From NCBI GenBank assembly GCA_015680685.1, contig MNCI01016277.1:8577-72576 (forward strand): a DNA stretch of 64,000 nt, written 5' to 3'. Positions 1-11,140 of the stretch are shown here, in pieces. Positions within the stretch are counted from its first letter, which is position 1. The number at the start of each line of letters is the position of its first letter. The notes under the pieces are model-generated. The model was given only the letters and a program-made list of their open reading frames with translations, made no database searches and was not told the DNA's origin. The stretch is from Gnetum montanum (taxonomy: Eukaryota; Streptophyta; Gnetopsida; Gnetales; Gnetaceae). Made by a program: the position numbers and the translations under genes.

Positions 1-251
1 GCATTTTTACATTGTTTTCTGTCCCTTTTGCATTTAAAGTTATCATTTTATGCTAGAAGTATCATTTTCAAATTATCCATTTACAAAAGGTTATATTAAC
101 ATCATTTAAGTCCCTTTCTGATTGACCAGACCATTCAGGGTACCCCATTTCCATTTTATCCAGCATGGCCCTTGCATGGATACGGGGTTAATATTTTCAT
201 GACTGATGACCTCTCGGTGTTTTCCAATCATTGATGTTTTCAATCACTACA
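1..251 (+). mobile_element. 3' end of a Tat-type LTR (truncated by window start)
   Basis: The stretch matches the terminal part of the other Tat-type LTRs here: a run like AAGTCCCTTTCTGATTGACC, then CATTCAGGG, then a CGGGGTTA box, then CTCGGTGTT and a terminal CACTACA. The next bases are not a primer-binding site but antisense-gene coding sequence of element 1. This LTR is therefore an insertion into element 1, and the rest of it lies left of the window. The expected 5-bp target duplication would be CATAC (252-256), which cannot be checked here. Confidence 0.75.
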
Positions 252-1034
252 CATACTAGCCACTATGCATCGTAGGATCTCCTCCTCAGTTAGGTTGGCC
301 CAATACACCTCTCCCAAATCAATGCTTGCTACAACTTTTCCCTTCTCCATAGCCGTCCATCTAGGTGGCCTAGGAGAAAAGGTTGCGGTAGCGGTCTCCC
401 CAGAAGGTAGGGTTATCTCTCTTTTAGGAGATTCACTTACCACCACTTGTTGCATGAACTTTTCATAGGCCTTACCAACACCAATAACATCAAGAAATAA
501 CTTATGGGTATGCAACTCAACGGAAGCATCTCGATATTACCAACAGTAGGTAGCATGTTCCAATTTATACATGTGCTTATGGTTCTTTTGTGCTTTCCCC
601 CATTTGTATACTTTGGTGTTGTAGTCCTTCCAATCTTGATTCTTTTGGGCCAAAAGGTCCATCTACAAGTGTTGCTTAATAATCTCAAGAGTGGCCTCAT
701 TCTTGCACCATACGGCTAACAGTATCTTGCATAGTCAATTACAGCTATATGCCAACTACCATCGCAAGCGTCATGGGCCAACAAAAATTCATTTCATGAC
801 CAAAGATCCTCCAACTTAACTTCCTTGCTAGCTTTCTCCTTTTCTAACTTCTGGACTCACTTCCAGAGGTCCTCGTTGACGTGCTTGCACTCCCATAATG
901 ATCGTGCCAAGTAGAGTGCACATTTTCTTATTTCCTCGTATACATCATGAGGTACTTCGATCACCTTTGGTGGGAGTACAAGCACCACATCAACCTTGAC
1001 CACCTATCTAGGATCCCACTTAAGACGAGAAGTT
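252..1034 (-). other. Exon 6 of element 1 antisense gene (coiled-coil and conserved C-terminal part)
   Basis: Minus-strand translation keeps the pattern of the element 3 exon: an LRWDP-like start (LSWDPR here), a long charged helical stretch, then SPKREITLPSGE and EEEILR near the end. The same order, ESPKRRITTASGE then EEEILRQ, is seen in element 3. The reading frame is broken in the middle. The exon ends within a few bases of the foreign LTR end at 251. Confidence 0.6.
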
Positions 1035-1121
1035 GTTAATCACACATGAGAAAGCGTTATTTTTAGGACGATGGTAGTAATATAATAAATTAGAGATCCT
1101 AACATTGTAATTTGAGCACAC

Positions 1122-1650
1122 CTATTTTAGGATCAATCTACCTTAGGCGATCAATCATGTCATTAATCACCCCCTTCATAAAGGTAAATTTGTTTGGGGT
1201 TTCAGTCCATGGTTGGGGGCAGATCGAAGATGAAGAATTGGGGGCCTCAACAGTAGTATTCGCTGTACAATAAGGCATGTTAACATAATGAAGATGAAAA
1301 CAAAAAAAATGACAAATAGCATAAATAATAGTGCAAAGCTCCTACCCAGCAAATCCTTAGGGGTGATAGCAGGGGGAACACCCATCGACACATTGTCAAG
1401 AAAATGGTCAAACTCATCGACATTGAATTGTAGCCCTTTCCCCTCTAGTTGACACAATAGCATAGTGGAATCTTCAATTGACATATGCCCCTCAGGTGCT
1501 AGGGCACACTCTACAAAAGGGTCATTGATAGTAGGGGTCTCTTCTTCTATGGCAGGGGCCTCCTCCTCTACTGCCAAGGCCTCTTCTTCCTCTATAGTGG
1601 GGGCCCCTGCTTCAGGGGCCAAAACTTATTATTCTTCTAATAAACATGTC
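1122..1650 (-). other. Exons 4 and 5 of element 1 antisense gene (acidic linker)
   Basis: Minus strand 1650-1346 encodes a glutamate-rich run with several EEEAPAIEEE-type repeats followed by NVDEFDHFLDN and a donor GTAGG at 1345. Exon 5 ends near 1122 and contains FMKGVINDMIDRL, which matches FMEGIMNDMINHL in element 2 and the corresponding exon of element 3. This is an acidic linker between the central domain and the coiled coil. No enzymatic motif is visible. Confidence 0.55.
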
Positions 1651-1717
1651 TAAAGTAAGCATACTAATCTAACACAAAATGAGAGGAGTAACTAACAAGG
1701 AAATTGAACATATGTAC

Positions 1718-2725
1718 CAACTATGGGTTTCACTTTGCAACTTTCTCCTCTTTTTCTCATTAGTGGAGGGAGGTTCCTCCATTGGATGATACTTTTTGCA
1801 TTACAACCTAGTTTTCACCATTTTAGTGATGAGATGCATCCCCCTTAGCACATTGCCTATGTTAATGTGAGGTGCCTCTCCAATGCTATTTGGCACATAA
1901 AAGGGACATGCCACCCGATCCCTCATCGTTATCGAAAGAGATTTCTCGATAGCTTCTGGGGGTCTTGGGATCAGATGGTGTGGAACACTTGGAAAATCCA
2001 TGGTTTTGATATCTGGGTATGATCCTGCTACACCAAAATTCCATTTTCATGGACCACCAAGAATTCCATTGTAGGTAGGCTATGAAGAAGGCAATGTGTA
2101 CATTGAAATGGGCATCATGCTTCTCACGAAGCTTAACCATTTTAGCCTACAAGCCTTTGGAAAGGTACTTGGCCCAATTATAGTAGGTTCCTTCTTTCAA
2201 AACATCCCTCATGATCCAAGATTTCTATATTCCAAAAATGTTTCCTTGGAAGAGTAGCTTGGGGAAGGCATGAACTTGGAAGACAGGGTAAACCTTTTGG
2301 GCCACCCCTAGCCTGACCTTATGCATATAAATTCCCTTTCAGTCCTTGCTCGTCCCTAGCCATTCCTCTATATCCCCCTGATGGTTGGCATCCTTTCTAG
2401 TATTATCTCCTATAGGGAGACCATCATAGGGAACACCAAAAATTTCTACAAAAAGTTTGTCATTAATCTCAAATATCACCTGCACATTGTGATCCTGTGT
2501 GCAGAAGTGGTTAGCCTTTTTGGAAAAGGAGTCAACTAGGGAGAGAATTTCTACAATGGGGACACTTGGATTTACTGCTAAGAATAAATCCATGAGACCA
2601 GCTTCCTAAACATTGTGAACCAAGGTGGCTAGGGCCCCATTGCATAGCCAACGTTGTGTCTCATCTACCTCCTCGTACTTGAAGAAGATGTTGGTTTCAT
2701 CACGTCCAGAGGTGATTACTGTAAC
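1718..2725 (-). other. Exon 3 of element 1 antisense gene (central conserved domain)
   Basis: The best preserved part of this copy. Minus-strand residues include MDLFLAVNPSVP, SLVDSF, VQVIFEIN, EIFGVPYDG and EEWLG. The same blocks occur in elements 2 and 3 (DSF, VIF, FG[VI]P, E[ED]WLG). Downstream the frame is interrupted. I do not recognise the family with confidence; the block order recalls ORF1-type or transposon-associated plant domains with an FG[LV]P motif, but that is only a resemblance. Confidence 0.65.
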
Positions 2726-3153
2726 CTATTGGGATTCACTTTCTACTATAACAATCAATGATAGAATTAACCAAAAAAGAAAAAGTAAAATCAATCACTT
2801 GAGCACACGAAAAAAAATACCTTATTTAACACACCAAGTCTAAATGGTGTAGGAAATGGTGGGATTTCCACTAGGACGTCTTCTATGGTAAGCGCTCGAT
2901 AGGACGTCCATTCATTATCCAACCATCCAAGTTCTTCACATTTTACATAGAATGTGAAGTACTTGGTTGGATAGGTTTTGAAATTGGCCCCAAGATATTC
3001 TATAACATTGGCATGTAGGTTCCTGGTAGAAGAGAACTCTTGCAAAGCTGTTTGGGCCAACACCAATGTCCCTTCGTGACCATGAAGACCATCCTTATCA
3101 ATTACAATCCTAGTGACATGCAAAGCATGATAAGCATTTTGACAATGCAATAT

Positions 3154-5002
3154 TGAAACCCCATAAATTTTCAAGGAATTTTTGCTTCACTAGGTCCTTG
3201 GAATTCAGGCAGCATCATGGCAGTTTGGCAGAAAATGGATGCTCTGAGTTTAGACTATCCAATTCAGCAAATTTTCTACTCCTAGTGTTGACAGGCCCAA
3301 TGGACTCTCTGGCCTACCCACCTAGGTAGTTCATCCAGTTGACACTCTACTCAAAAGTAATGCATGGGGTTGTTGGCGGTGCTCAGGTTGCGCAAAATAG
3401 TTTGGCAAGTTTTCTAGTTAAGAAGTTTTCTACGCTACGCTATGCTATGTAGCGTAGCAAGCCTCAAAAGATAGTTGTAGGACAAAGTGCTACACTATGC
3501 TATGCTACACAGCGTAGCAAAAGTAAGATAGAAAGGCCCAGCTTACTTAGTGATTTCAATTACACTGAGAAAGCACTTTTGGCCTTCAAAACCAATTGCT
3601 TTGCTTAACTTCAAGTCCTTCAGCAAAGCTCCTCTTACTAGAAAAGTAGCAGATTAAGTGAAAATTAGGCTCTGTTGGCTACTATGCTATGCTATGCTAC
3701 GTAGTGTAGCACAACCTAACGGTAATGCAAGAATGAAAAAGGATGTCTTAGAATTTAGGATCACCAAGCTTGCATGCTACATGTCGCAAAGAGTAAAGGT
3801 TGCAGATTGTCAGCATTATTCTCAAACAAATGTTCGCAATGCAAATTGCAGCTAAGGCCAGCTGCCACATTATGCTATGCTACATAGTGTAGCATAGCGT
3901 AGCAAACATGCAGAGCCAACCAAAACACTTCAAAGGATTCTAGCATGTGTAATTGACTCCACAATAGATTTCTTCCTCGAACTAGTGGCTACGCTACACA
4001 GCGTAGCAAGCAGCTATGCTACTCTAACATGCTACGCTACACTGTGTATCACAACATAGCAAGCAGCTACACTACACTCCACAATGTAACATAGTGTAGT
4101 AGGCAGTTGGGTGTAGCATACCATAGCAAGCAGCTATGCTACGCTAACATGGCTATGCTTCATAGTGTATCAGGTGGCTACACTACATCGGTGTGCTTCA
4201 CTCCTTATTTGCATTGATGGCACACCTAATCCCAACGTCTCTAGTTCTAACAGCATAATTATAGCATGGTAGGCTCATCAATTAGCTTTGCATGTTCATG
4301 TGGCATAGAAACATCAACATCTTGTAGGTCTAGGACACATGGCATCTAAATCGCATTTTTCGCATGCTCCTAGCCCTATAAATACCCCGACAAGCAACAC
4401 TCAAAGGGTTGGAAAATTGGAAATTCAAAGAGAAAAAAATAAATTGGAAATTCCAAGCATTGTTGGCATTTGTTTTTGGAAAATCAATTAAAAAACCTAT
4501 TAGCAAAATAGTTTTCATTCCCATTTTGCATCATGTTAGCTCTTTTCCATTTCCTTTATAACATTTCACATTGTTAGCTCATGACTCCTTGTTCAAGCAT
4601 ACAGTTGGCTTGCTTTGAACATATTTGGTTACTTTTGGGATCTCTGTGCTTCCCAACATTGTGCAACCAATTGTATCCACTCTGGCAAAGTAAAGCCATA
4701 GTCTTGAAGCAGTGCATTTCTTAACTCCAATTTACTTTCTTCTCCTATTTATCATTTCATTTTACATCGTTTTCATTCCTCACATTTAATAATCGATATT
4801 TTACGTTATAAAAAATTATTTTCAAATTACATGTTTGCAAAAGATTTAGTGACATCGATTAAGTCCTTGTCTAATTGACTAGACCATTCAAGGCACCCTG
4901 TTTTTGTTTTATCCAGCACAGGCCTCACATGGATCACAGGTCAAGACTATCCGACCAGTGACCTCTTGGTGTTTCTAGCCATCGACATTTTTGGTTGCTA
5001 CA
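3154..5002 (+). mobile_element. Solo LTR inside intron 1 of the element 1 antisense gene
   Basis: Begins TGAAACCCCATAAATT and ends GGTTGCTACA, the same termini as the other Tat-type LTRs. A TATAAATA box is at 4377-4384. No primer site or polypurine tract adjoins it, so it is a solo LTR left by LTR-LTR recombination. Flanking 5-mers are AATAT (3149-3153) and AAGAT (5003-5007), a target duplication with one mismatch. Positions 3425-4195 hold many copies of a palindromic motif built from GCTACGCT and AGCGTAGC. Both sides of the insertion are intron sequence of the antisense gene. Confidence 0.8.
3425..4195. repeat. Palindromic GCTACGCT / AGCGTAGC repeat cluster in solo LTR
   Basis: Irregularly spaced copies of inverted units such as GCTACACAGCGTAGC and TATGCTACACAGCGTAGCA. 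Individual copies are decayed mainly by C-to-T and G-to-A changes. The same motif is used by the LTRs of elements 1 and 2 and by the region upstream of the element 1 antisense gene. Confidence 0.75.
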
Positions 5003-5047
5003 AAGATGAATCATACAACATGTCTAAAAAATATTCACAGGACTTAC

Positions 5048-5493
5048 CCGTTGGCATAATACATGGTCCTAGGTGGGTTCTGGAAGCAGGTGTCCATGTG
5101 ACAAGTAATGAACAATGTGTTGTATTAATGATAGTATTTAAATTCGAGCATGTCCCAAATCCAACACAAGCATCACAAGCCTCTTGGGCATCGATTTGAG
5201 CCTTCGGCCCCTTCGCCTTCAATCAACCCATCAACCATAAACTTTATAATGCCTCAGTTTTCCTCAGGAAACAATGTTTCAACAAGTATGGAAACTATTT
5301 TGGCTGATAAGTGTGACCACACTATTACAATAAAGTGGTGAATGAGGAACTCTAGGAATTTCCATGCACCTTCCCTGAACTAGACTACCTGATCCCCTAC
5401 TTGTCCATGGGGAGGGGGGATGTTGGCCATGGGTGCACTTAGGGAGCACAAGACTCCTACTAGCTCAAGTATGATTAGGATGGGTTTTAACAT
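5048..5493 (-). other. Exon 1 of element 1 antisense gene (FCP1/NIF-like HAD remnant)
   Basis: Minus strand starts with ATG at 5493-5491 and reads MLKPILIILELVGVLCSL, then FREGA, then IVIVWSHL, and later a weakly conserved block before the donor at 5047. Its length (446 nt) is close to element 2 (447) and element 3 (461). The order hydrophobic-E/D-x-V-G-hydrophobic, F-R-x-G, V-x-V-W-S matches FCP1/NIF-like HAD domains of plants, with catalytic aspartates missing. In-frame stops are present. Confidence 0.5.
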
Positions 5494-6784
5494 GACCCTG
5501 CATGACACAACAAAATGTGTTAGTATAGTGCTCAAGTGATGATTACTGAGTAGCATAGCATAACCCTTAGTGTACAGATTTTTCCTTAGGAATGAAATAG
5601 TAAGTCCCTAGCATGGTAAAAGAGAACCAAATACTACATGCAGGTAAGTCCTTGGGTAGCGTAGCATAGCAAGTGCACCCTACATAGCATAGCCGATACA
5701 CCTTACATAGTGTAGTAGGCACACCCTATACAATGTAGCGTAGTAGCTACACTGTGCACAAGGGTAACAGCCACATTACATGCAGCGTAGCATGACAACC
5801 ACATCCCATGCAGCATAACAATGTAACAAGAACTAAAGACATAGCAATATAACAAGTAGGACAACGTAGTAGGTGTAACACTGTAACCAGCATAGCAGTG
5901 TAGCGGCTCAAACAGCATAGCAAGTCCGCTAGCGTAGCAGCCCCACGGTAGGTGCTAATGTACCAACATAGCTACTCTAATAGTGTAATAGCATAGCATG
6001 ATAGGTACCAAAAGCATAACATAGCACATTAGTCATGCTAACAAAAACAACGTGGCCTAAGAATAAAAAAATATATATACAACATTTTTGTCGCCCCCAT
6101 CCTACCCAACTACATGAAATGTAACAAAATGAAATGAAACAAAGAAAAAAATCTCCCTTGCACATGCTACGCTACGCAGGACATACGCTACGCTGCCCAA
6201 GAAAACTTGGAAGCAAAAATCCTCTTTATGGGTGCTATGCTACACTGAATGTGCATTATGCCAAAACCACCCAAACCCCTGCAATGGCACATCATCCATT
6301 CCCAAAAATGGTGGCTGGGGTAGTGCTGTGCACTAGTCGTACCATAGCGAATGCCACAGTTGCCGCGGCTAGAATGGCAATAGTCATGGCGTAGCGGCCA
6401 AAGTGGTAGCAAGGTAATAACAAAAATTGCAGCGTAGTGACAGTTACCACTATAGCAACTAAGACACAGGGACAGTAGTAACAATGTAACTCAGTAAATC
6501 ACATAACGTAAACAAGAGTAGCATAGTGACTTACCAGGTGGACGGGACCTCCTGCTGCTTTTCAACGTGCTCCTTGGGAAGACATCACAGGGTGCGCTTT
6601 GCTTCATCCACATTGGTAAGCCCTTGATACCTATGTTCACTCTTGCACGCCATTTTCCTACTCACAAATTAGCTGTATCGACTGCTACGCTACGACTGAT
6701 ACATTGTCTTTCAGCTCAACCATGCTACACTCTAGGTGTTAGCTCTGATAGTGAAAGTGACAAGATTACCATGGGGTAATCCCC
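5494..6784 (-). promoter_or_regulatory. Upstream/5' leader region of element 1 antisense gene with LTR-type palindromes
   Basis: No coding sequence is recognisable. The region lies between the antisense TATA box (6785-6792) and its first exon, and carries many copies of the LTR motif, for example near 5560, 5656-5740, 5785-5800, 5930, 6167-6195 and 6690. Part of it (around 6260-6290) has a CCCAAACCC box also found twice in element 2 (about 24570 and 24745), so some of the leader is conserved between copies. Confidence 0.5.
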
Positions 6785-6792
6785 TATTTATA
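6785..6792 (-). promoter_or_regulatory. TATA box of element 1 antisense gene
   Basis: On the minus strand the sequence reads GGCTATAAATAGGGG, a canonical plant TATA context pointing towards the antisense gene. It lies 546 bp upstream of the pol ATG on the opposite strand. Element 3 has CTATAAAAGGGG at the equivalent place. Palindromic LTR-type motifs flank it (6885-6920). Confidence 0.6.
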
Positions 6793-6964
6793 GCCTATGT
6801 GGTTAAAACACATGTCACATTCTGGATTATTCCACATCCTACTCGTAACACAAGACACCCTCTGTAGTGTATTAGGGATCTACTATAGCGTAGCAGGTGT
6901 CTATTATAGCGTAGCAAGTAGACCCACTAACATTTTCACTTCACTCCTTTGCAATGTGACTTAG

Positions 6965-7225
6965 TTGCGGTCTACTACAACCTTAAACTAGCAATATTAA
7001 TGCCTTCTCTTCCATTTAAACCTAGCGACAGTCTACTATGACCTTAAACTGGCAATTTTAACACCTCCATTACATTTTGAACCTATTGATGGTCTGCTAA
7101 GACCTTAAACTAGCAATTTTCAACATGAAAGTTTGCATAGTTGCTATCCACTAAGACCTTAAACTAAAAATATTAAAAAATAAATGTACATGGTTGTAGT
7201 TCACTAAGACCTTAAACTGGAAATT
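6965..7225. repeat. TTAAACTGGC repeat cluster B of element 1 (before pol)
   Basis: Five copies of a roughly 50-60 bp unit with core GACCTTAAACTGGCAATTT or close variants, at about 6985, 7040, 7107, 7158 and 7210. Most are preceded by a TCTACTAYGACC or TCCACTAAGACC box. Equivalent clusters occur before pol in element 3, after protease in elements 2 and 3, and after integrase in elements 1, 2 and -1. Confidence 0.8.
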
Positions 7226-7309
7226 AAGTTGCATCGCATGATTACCTTATATACATTCCATTGCATGTTACTCTATTAAACAGGTACCACTTGATGTTTG
7301 TTTGTTTTT

Positions 7310-7325
7310 CTTTTTTTTTTGCAAG
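7310..7325 (+). promoter_or_regulatory. Putative 3' splice acceptor before pol of element 1
   Basis: A long pyrimidine tract ends in TTTGCAAG, with the AG at 7324-7325, 13 nt upstream of the pol ATG. Elements 2 and 3 have an acceptor-like AG 12-13 nt before the equivalent ATG. The Ogre lineage of Tat elements is known for an intron between protease and RT; the donor cannot be seen here because gag-protease is outside the window. Confidence 0.5.
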
Positions 7326-7337
7326 AGTGCTTTGAAA

Positions 7338-10300
7338 ATGGCTATGCAGAGTGATCTCCACTTGCCCCTTGTCCTAAGAGGATCCCACAACAAGCTTACA
7401 AGATACTTAAGCTTAGAATTAGTAGACTTGGAACCATCCACTCATGATATCAACATAGCGGCCTTTAAAACATCTCTGGACTACCTCGAACATCTGGTCC
7501 AAGCCTTAGATCTAGAGGCTAGCGATGTAACCGAGGATCCTCTCATTGAAATCCCTGTGACTAGATCTAGAGGTGAGGTAAAAACATTAAAAGTCAGTTC
7601 CCTACTAGAGCCACAGGTGCAACAAGATATTTTGAAAGTCCTTAATGACAATGTCGAAGTGTTTGCATGGTCATATGAAGATATGTTGGGCCTAGACCCA
7701 TGACTCATACAACACAATATTCTCCTAGATTCACGTGTCAAGGTAGTTAAACAAAAATCTTGCAAAGTTAAACTAGAAATTTCCTTAGCTATACATGATG
7801 AAATTACCAAACTCTATCAAGCTGGTTTTATTTGGATGATCGATTACTTGGAATGGGTGTCAAACATCATTGTAGTTTCTAAGAAAATGGGAGGTATACA
7901 AATTTTTATAGACTTTTGAGACCTGAACAAATAAATGATTAAAGACAACTTCCCATTGCCTAGTATTGATCAACTTATCGATACAAAAGTTGATCATGCC
8001 TTGCTGTCCTTCATGGATGGGTTCTAAGGCTATAACCAGATCTGTATAAACCCAAAGCATCAATTGGGAACTACCTTTATGATCCCTTGAGGAACTTTTT
8101 ATTACATAATGATGCCCTTTGGGCTAAAAAACACTAGATCAATGTATCAATGAGCAATGACATACATATTTAGTAATTACCTCTTGGAAAGATTAAACAA
8201 CTACGTTGATGACATATCGATTAAGTCTAAAGAAGCTATTGATCATCCCAATGATCTAAATGTAGTCCTTCAATGTTTTCATAGGCATGACCTATGCCTC
8301 AACCCTAGAAAATGTGTTTTCAGAGTTAAAATCAAGTACATGCTAGGCTTTGTAATGTCGAAAATAGGGATATGAGTGGATACCGATAAAGTTAGGGCCA
8401 TTGTCAACTGAGAACCACCTACAAATCTTAAAGAGTTGTGCGGGTTTGAAGGCAGAATGTAGTTTATAAGAAGGTTCATCGTAAGGTTGATGGACAAACT
8501 ACACCCAATGCAACACCTGCTTAAGAAGGGAGTCAACTTTGAGTGGACAGATCAATGTCAAAAAGCCTTTGATAACCTAAAGAAATAGCTTTTGCACATT
8601 CCCACTATTTACCCTCCACAGAGGGATAGGCCTTTCTACATCTATCTTGCCACCTCAGACACATATATTACTACACTGCTATATCAAAAGAGAGTTGATG
8701 GGTTTCAAATCCCAATCTACTACTTAATTCATGCATTAATAGCACACGAAGCAAAGTACAACAAATTGGAAAAAAATTGTATTGCCCTAGTGTTCACACT
8801 TAAAATTTGGAGACATTACTTGTTTCACAGTAAAGTAAACATTATATGCAAAAGCAACATACTTTGGGCTATTACAACCAACTTATACATGAGCAGTAGA
8901 ATAGCCCGATGGAAAGCCATAACTATGGAGTTCGATCTACATTATGTGGCATAATCATCCACAAAGGGTCAAGCAATAGCCACATAGCTTACAACTTCAT
9001 CCATTGATAATCAAGCAATAATAGAACTCCAGTTCCTAGATGAGCATGTCAATAGCATAAGTCCTGTACCATCAGATTTTGAGGCCAGTCTACATTTTGA
9101 TGGTGCTTCAACTACACGAGGTGGTAGCACTGCCACTATTGTTACATTTTCCTCCAGGGAAATTTGACCCTTCACATATCATTTTACATTCCTTTGCACA
9201 AAAAATGTAGTTGAGTATGAAGGACGCAGGGGCCTTCTAGCAGCAGGGCCTTCTAGCAGCTCAGGAGTTGAGGATCCAACACTCAGCAATCCAAGGAAAC
9301 TCGCAACTAGTTATCAACTAGATTACTGAAGTTTATGCTTGCAAGGCTTCACATTTGCAACCTTATTATGATTTAGCCAAAATTATACTAAAGTAGTTTG
9401 CAAATTTAGACATCCAACATGTGCCATGTAACAAAAACACTGTAGCCAATGCGCTAGCCATGTCAGCCTTAAATATACCATCACATATGTTTGCTACCCT
9501 ACCTTCTTCGATAGTGGAATGCATTGATCCTATCACTCACACTCCACACATTGCATTCATAGGTGTGGATCACACCTAAGAGTGGTATGACAACATTAAA
9601 GCATACCTCCAACATGGTGAACCCCCACACAACCTGACACCAACCCAAAGGGATGCACTACAGAAAAGAGCTCGTCAATATGTCCTCGTACGAGATAACA
9701 CTCTATGCAAACACTCTTATGATGGAATATTTCTAGCTTGTGTTAGTGGGGATGAAGCAAAAAAAATTGTGGATCAAGTCCAGGAGGGATTATTTGGGGG
9801 ACACATAGCCCCCAGGGCTATGGTAGCAAAAATCATATGCCTAGGCTACTACTAGCCATGCATGGAATGTGATTGTGTTGCCAAGGTTAGAACATGTGAT
9901 GTGTGTCAATGCCATTGGAACCTTATATATTTATCACCTACTAAATTGCATACAACACAGATTACATGGCCTTTCCAATGTTGGGGACTAGATATCATAG
10001 GACCCATCACACCTAGGTCTTCTACAAGGCATAGTTTCATTATTACTGCAACCAAATACTTCACAAAGTGGGTAGAAGCTATTCCCCTTAGAAAGACTAC
10101 ATCCCAACAAGTTTTCCATTTCATCCTAGACAACATAGTAATACAGTTTGGCCTTCTCATGACTATTGTTACTGAAAATGGGCCACAATTTAGTAGTGCA
10201 AAGACTAAAGCCTTTTGTGAAAACCTTGGTATCATACATTTCTTCTTGTTGCGATATTACCCACAGGAAAATAGTCAAGCAGAGGCTTTCAACAAGATCA

Positions 10301-10824
10301 TCATCAACCTTCTGAAAAAGATGCTTAGCAATAGCAAGAGGCGATGGCATGAGCAAATACTTTACGTGCTGTGGGCTTACTGTACGACATGCAGAATAGC
10401 TATAGGTAAGACTCCATATAGTCTTGTTTATGGATTTGAAGTAGTGTTACCTCTTGAATTGTAGGTTCCATCACTTTGGATGATCCTCTTAAATGTTGTG
10501 GATGAGGCTCAAAATAATGAGTCAAGGATCATTGATCTTGACTCTGTAGAGGAGGAGCATGCCCAAACAGTTGGCCGCATTGAATGGTACCAAGATAAGC
10601 AACAGTGGAAACATCATTGCAACTTACACCAAAGACCAATCAAAAAGGGGGATCTAGTCCTCAAGGTAGTTTGTGAGCCCATGAGAAAATTCTCAGCTAA
10701 CTAGGAAGGCCCTTTCATAGTCATGAAAGCCTATGAAAATGGGACATTCAAACTAGCTGACATGGATGACAACAATTTCGCAAATCCCATCAAACACTTG
10801 TACCTAAATTCATACTATATTTAA
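7338..10824 (+). pseudogene. Element 1 pol: RT, RNase H, archaeal-type RNase H, integrase (decayed)
   Basis: Starts ATGGCTATGCAG after the putative acceptor and ends at TAA 10822-10824. Order: an N-terminal region with LDLEASDVTEDP and FAWSYEDMLGLDP; RT about 7690-8500 with FMDGF and the YVDD box within NNYVDDISIKS; the Ty3/gypsy RNase H about 8600-8960; a second, archaeal-type RNase H about 9070-9450; integrase with a zinc-binding region near 9770-9910 and a core including WGLDIIGPI. The second catalytic aspartate of integrase appears as E (TENGPQF). The C-terminal domain runs to NSYYI. Two RNase H domains indicate the Tat lineage. Many stops (e.g. TAG, TGA) and some frameshifts make it inactive. 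Confidence 0.85.
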
Positions 10825-10865
10825 CATGAAGGATTACATCAAATTAAAAGAGAGGTAAGTAGTTC

Positions 10866-11140
10866 ATGTGCTACAACGTAAAACTGGAAAATCATGTCTA
10901 CTATGACATAAAATTGGCACAGATAGTCTACTATGACTATAAACTGGCATGGAACGTCTACTATGATGTTAAACTAGCACAACACATCTTTGGGCCACAA
11001 CATAAAAATAGCACCCATAGCATGATCTTCTATGACCTTAAACTGGCCATCCACCACCTACTACGATGTTAAACTAGCATAGTAGTCTTCTAGGACCTTA
11101 AACTAGCACATCCGATGGTCTACCAAGACCTTAAATTGGG
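10866..11140. repeat. TTAAACTGGC repeat cluster C of element 1 (after integrase)
   Basis: About nine short units in tandem, such as CTATGACATAAAATTGGCAC, CTATGACTATAAACTGGCAT and CCTTAAACTAGCA, with a period of about 30-40 bp. Same position relative to integrase as the clusters of elements 2 and -1, and as the repeat cut off by the N run in element 3. Confidence 0.8.

Larger units (their letters stand above)
252..5493 (-). pseudogene. Antisense multi-exon gene of element 1 (decayed)
   Basis: Oldest of three copies of an opposite-strand gene lying between protease and RT of Tat-type elements. Read on the minus strand: exon 1 about 5493-5048 (starts MLKP, then the motif LIILELVGVL), intron 1 5047-3110 (holds a solo LTR; about 84 bp without it), exon 2 about 3109-2821, intron 2 about 2820-2726, exon 3 about 2725-1718, exon 4 ending near 1346, exon 5 ending near 1122, exon 6 about 1034-252. 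Donors GTAAGT (5047) and GTATTT (2820) and acceptors CACTAG (3110) and CAATAG (2726) are visible. The exon 6 acceptor appears lost, with AA where AG is expected. Several in-frame stops and frameshifts make it non-functional. The last exon is cut off by the LTR at 1-251, which sits at the exon 6 donor. The match to the copies in elements 2 and 3 is at protein level, exon by exon. Confidence 0.75.
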
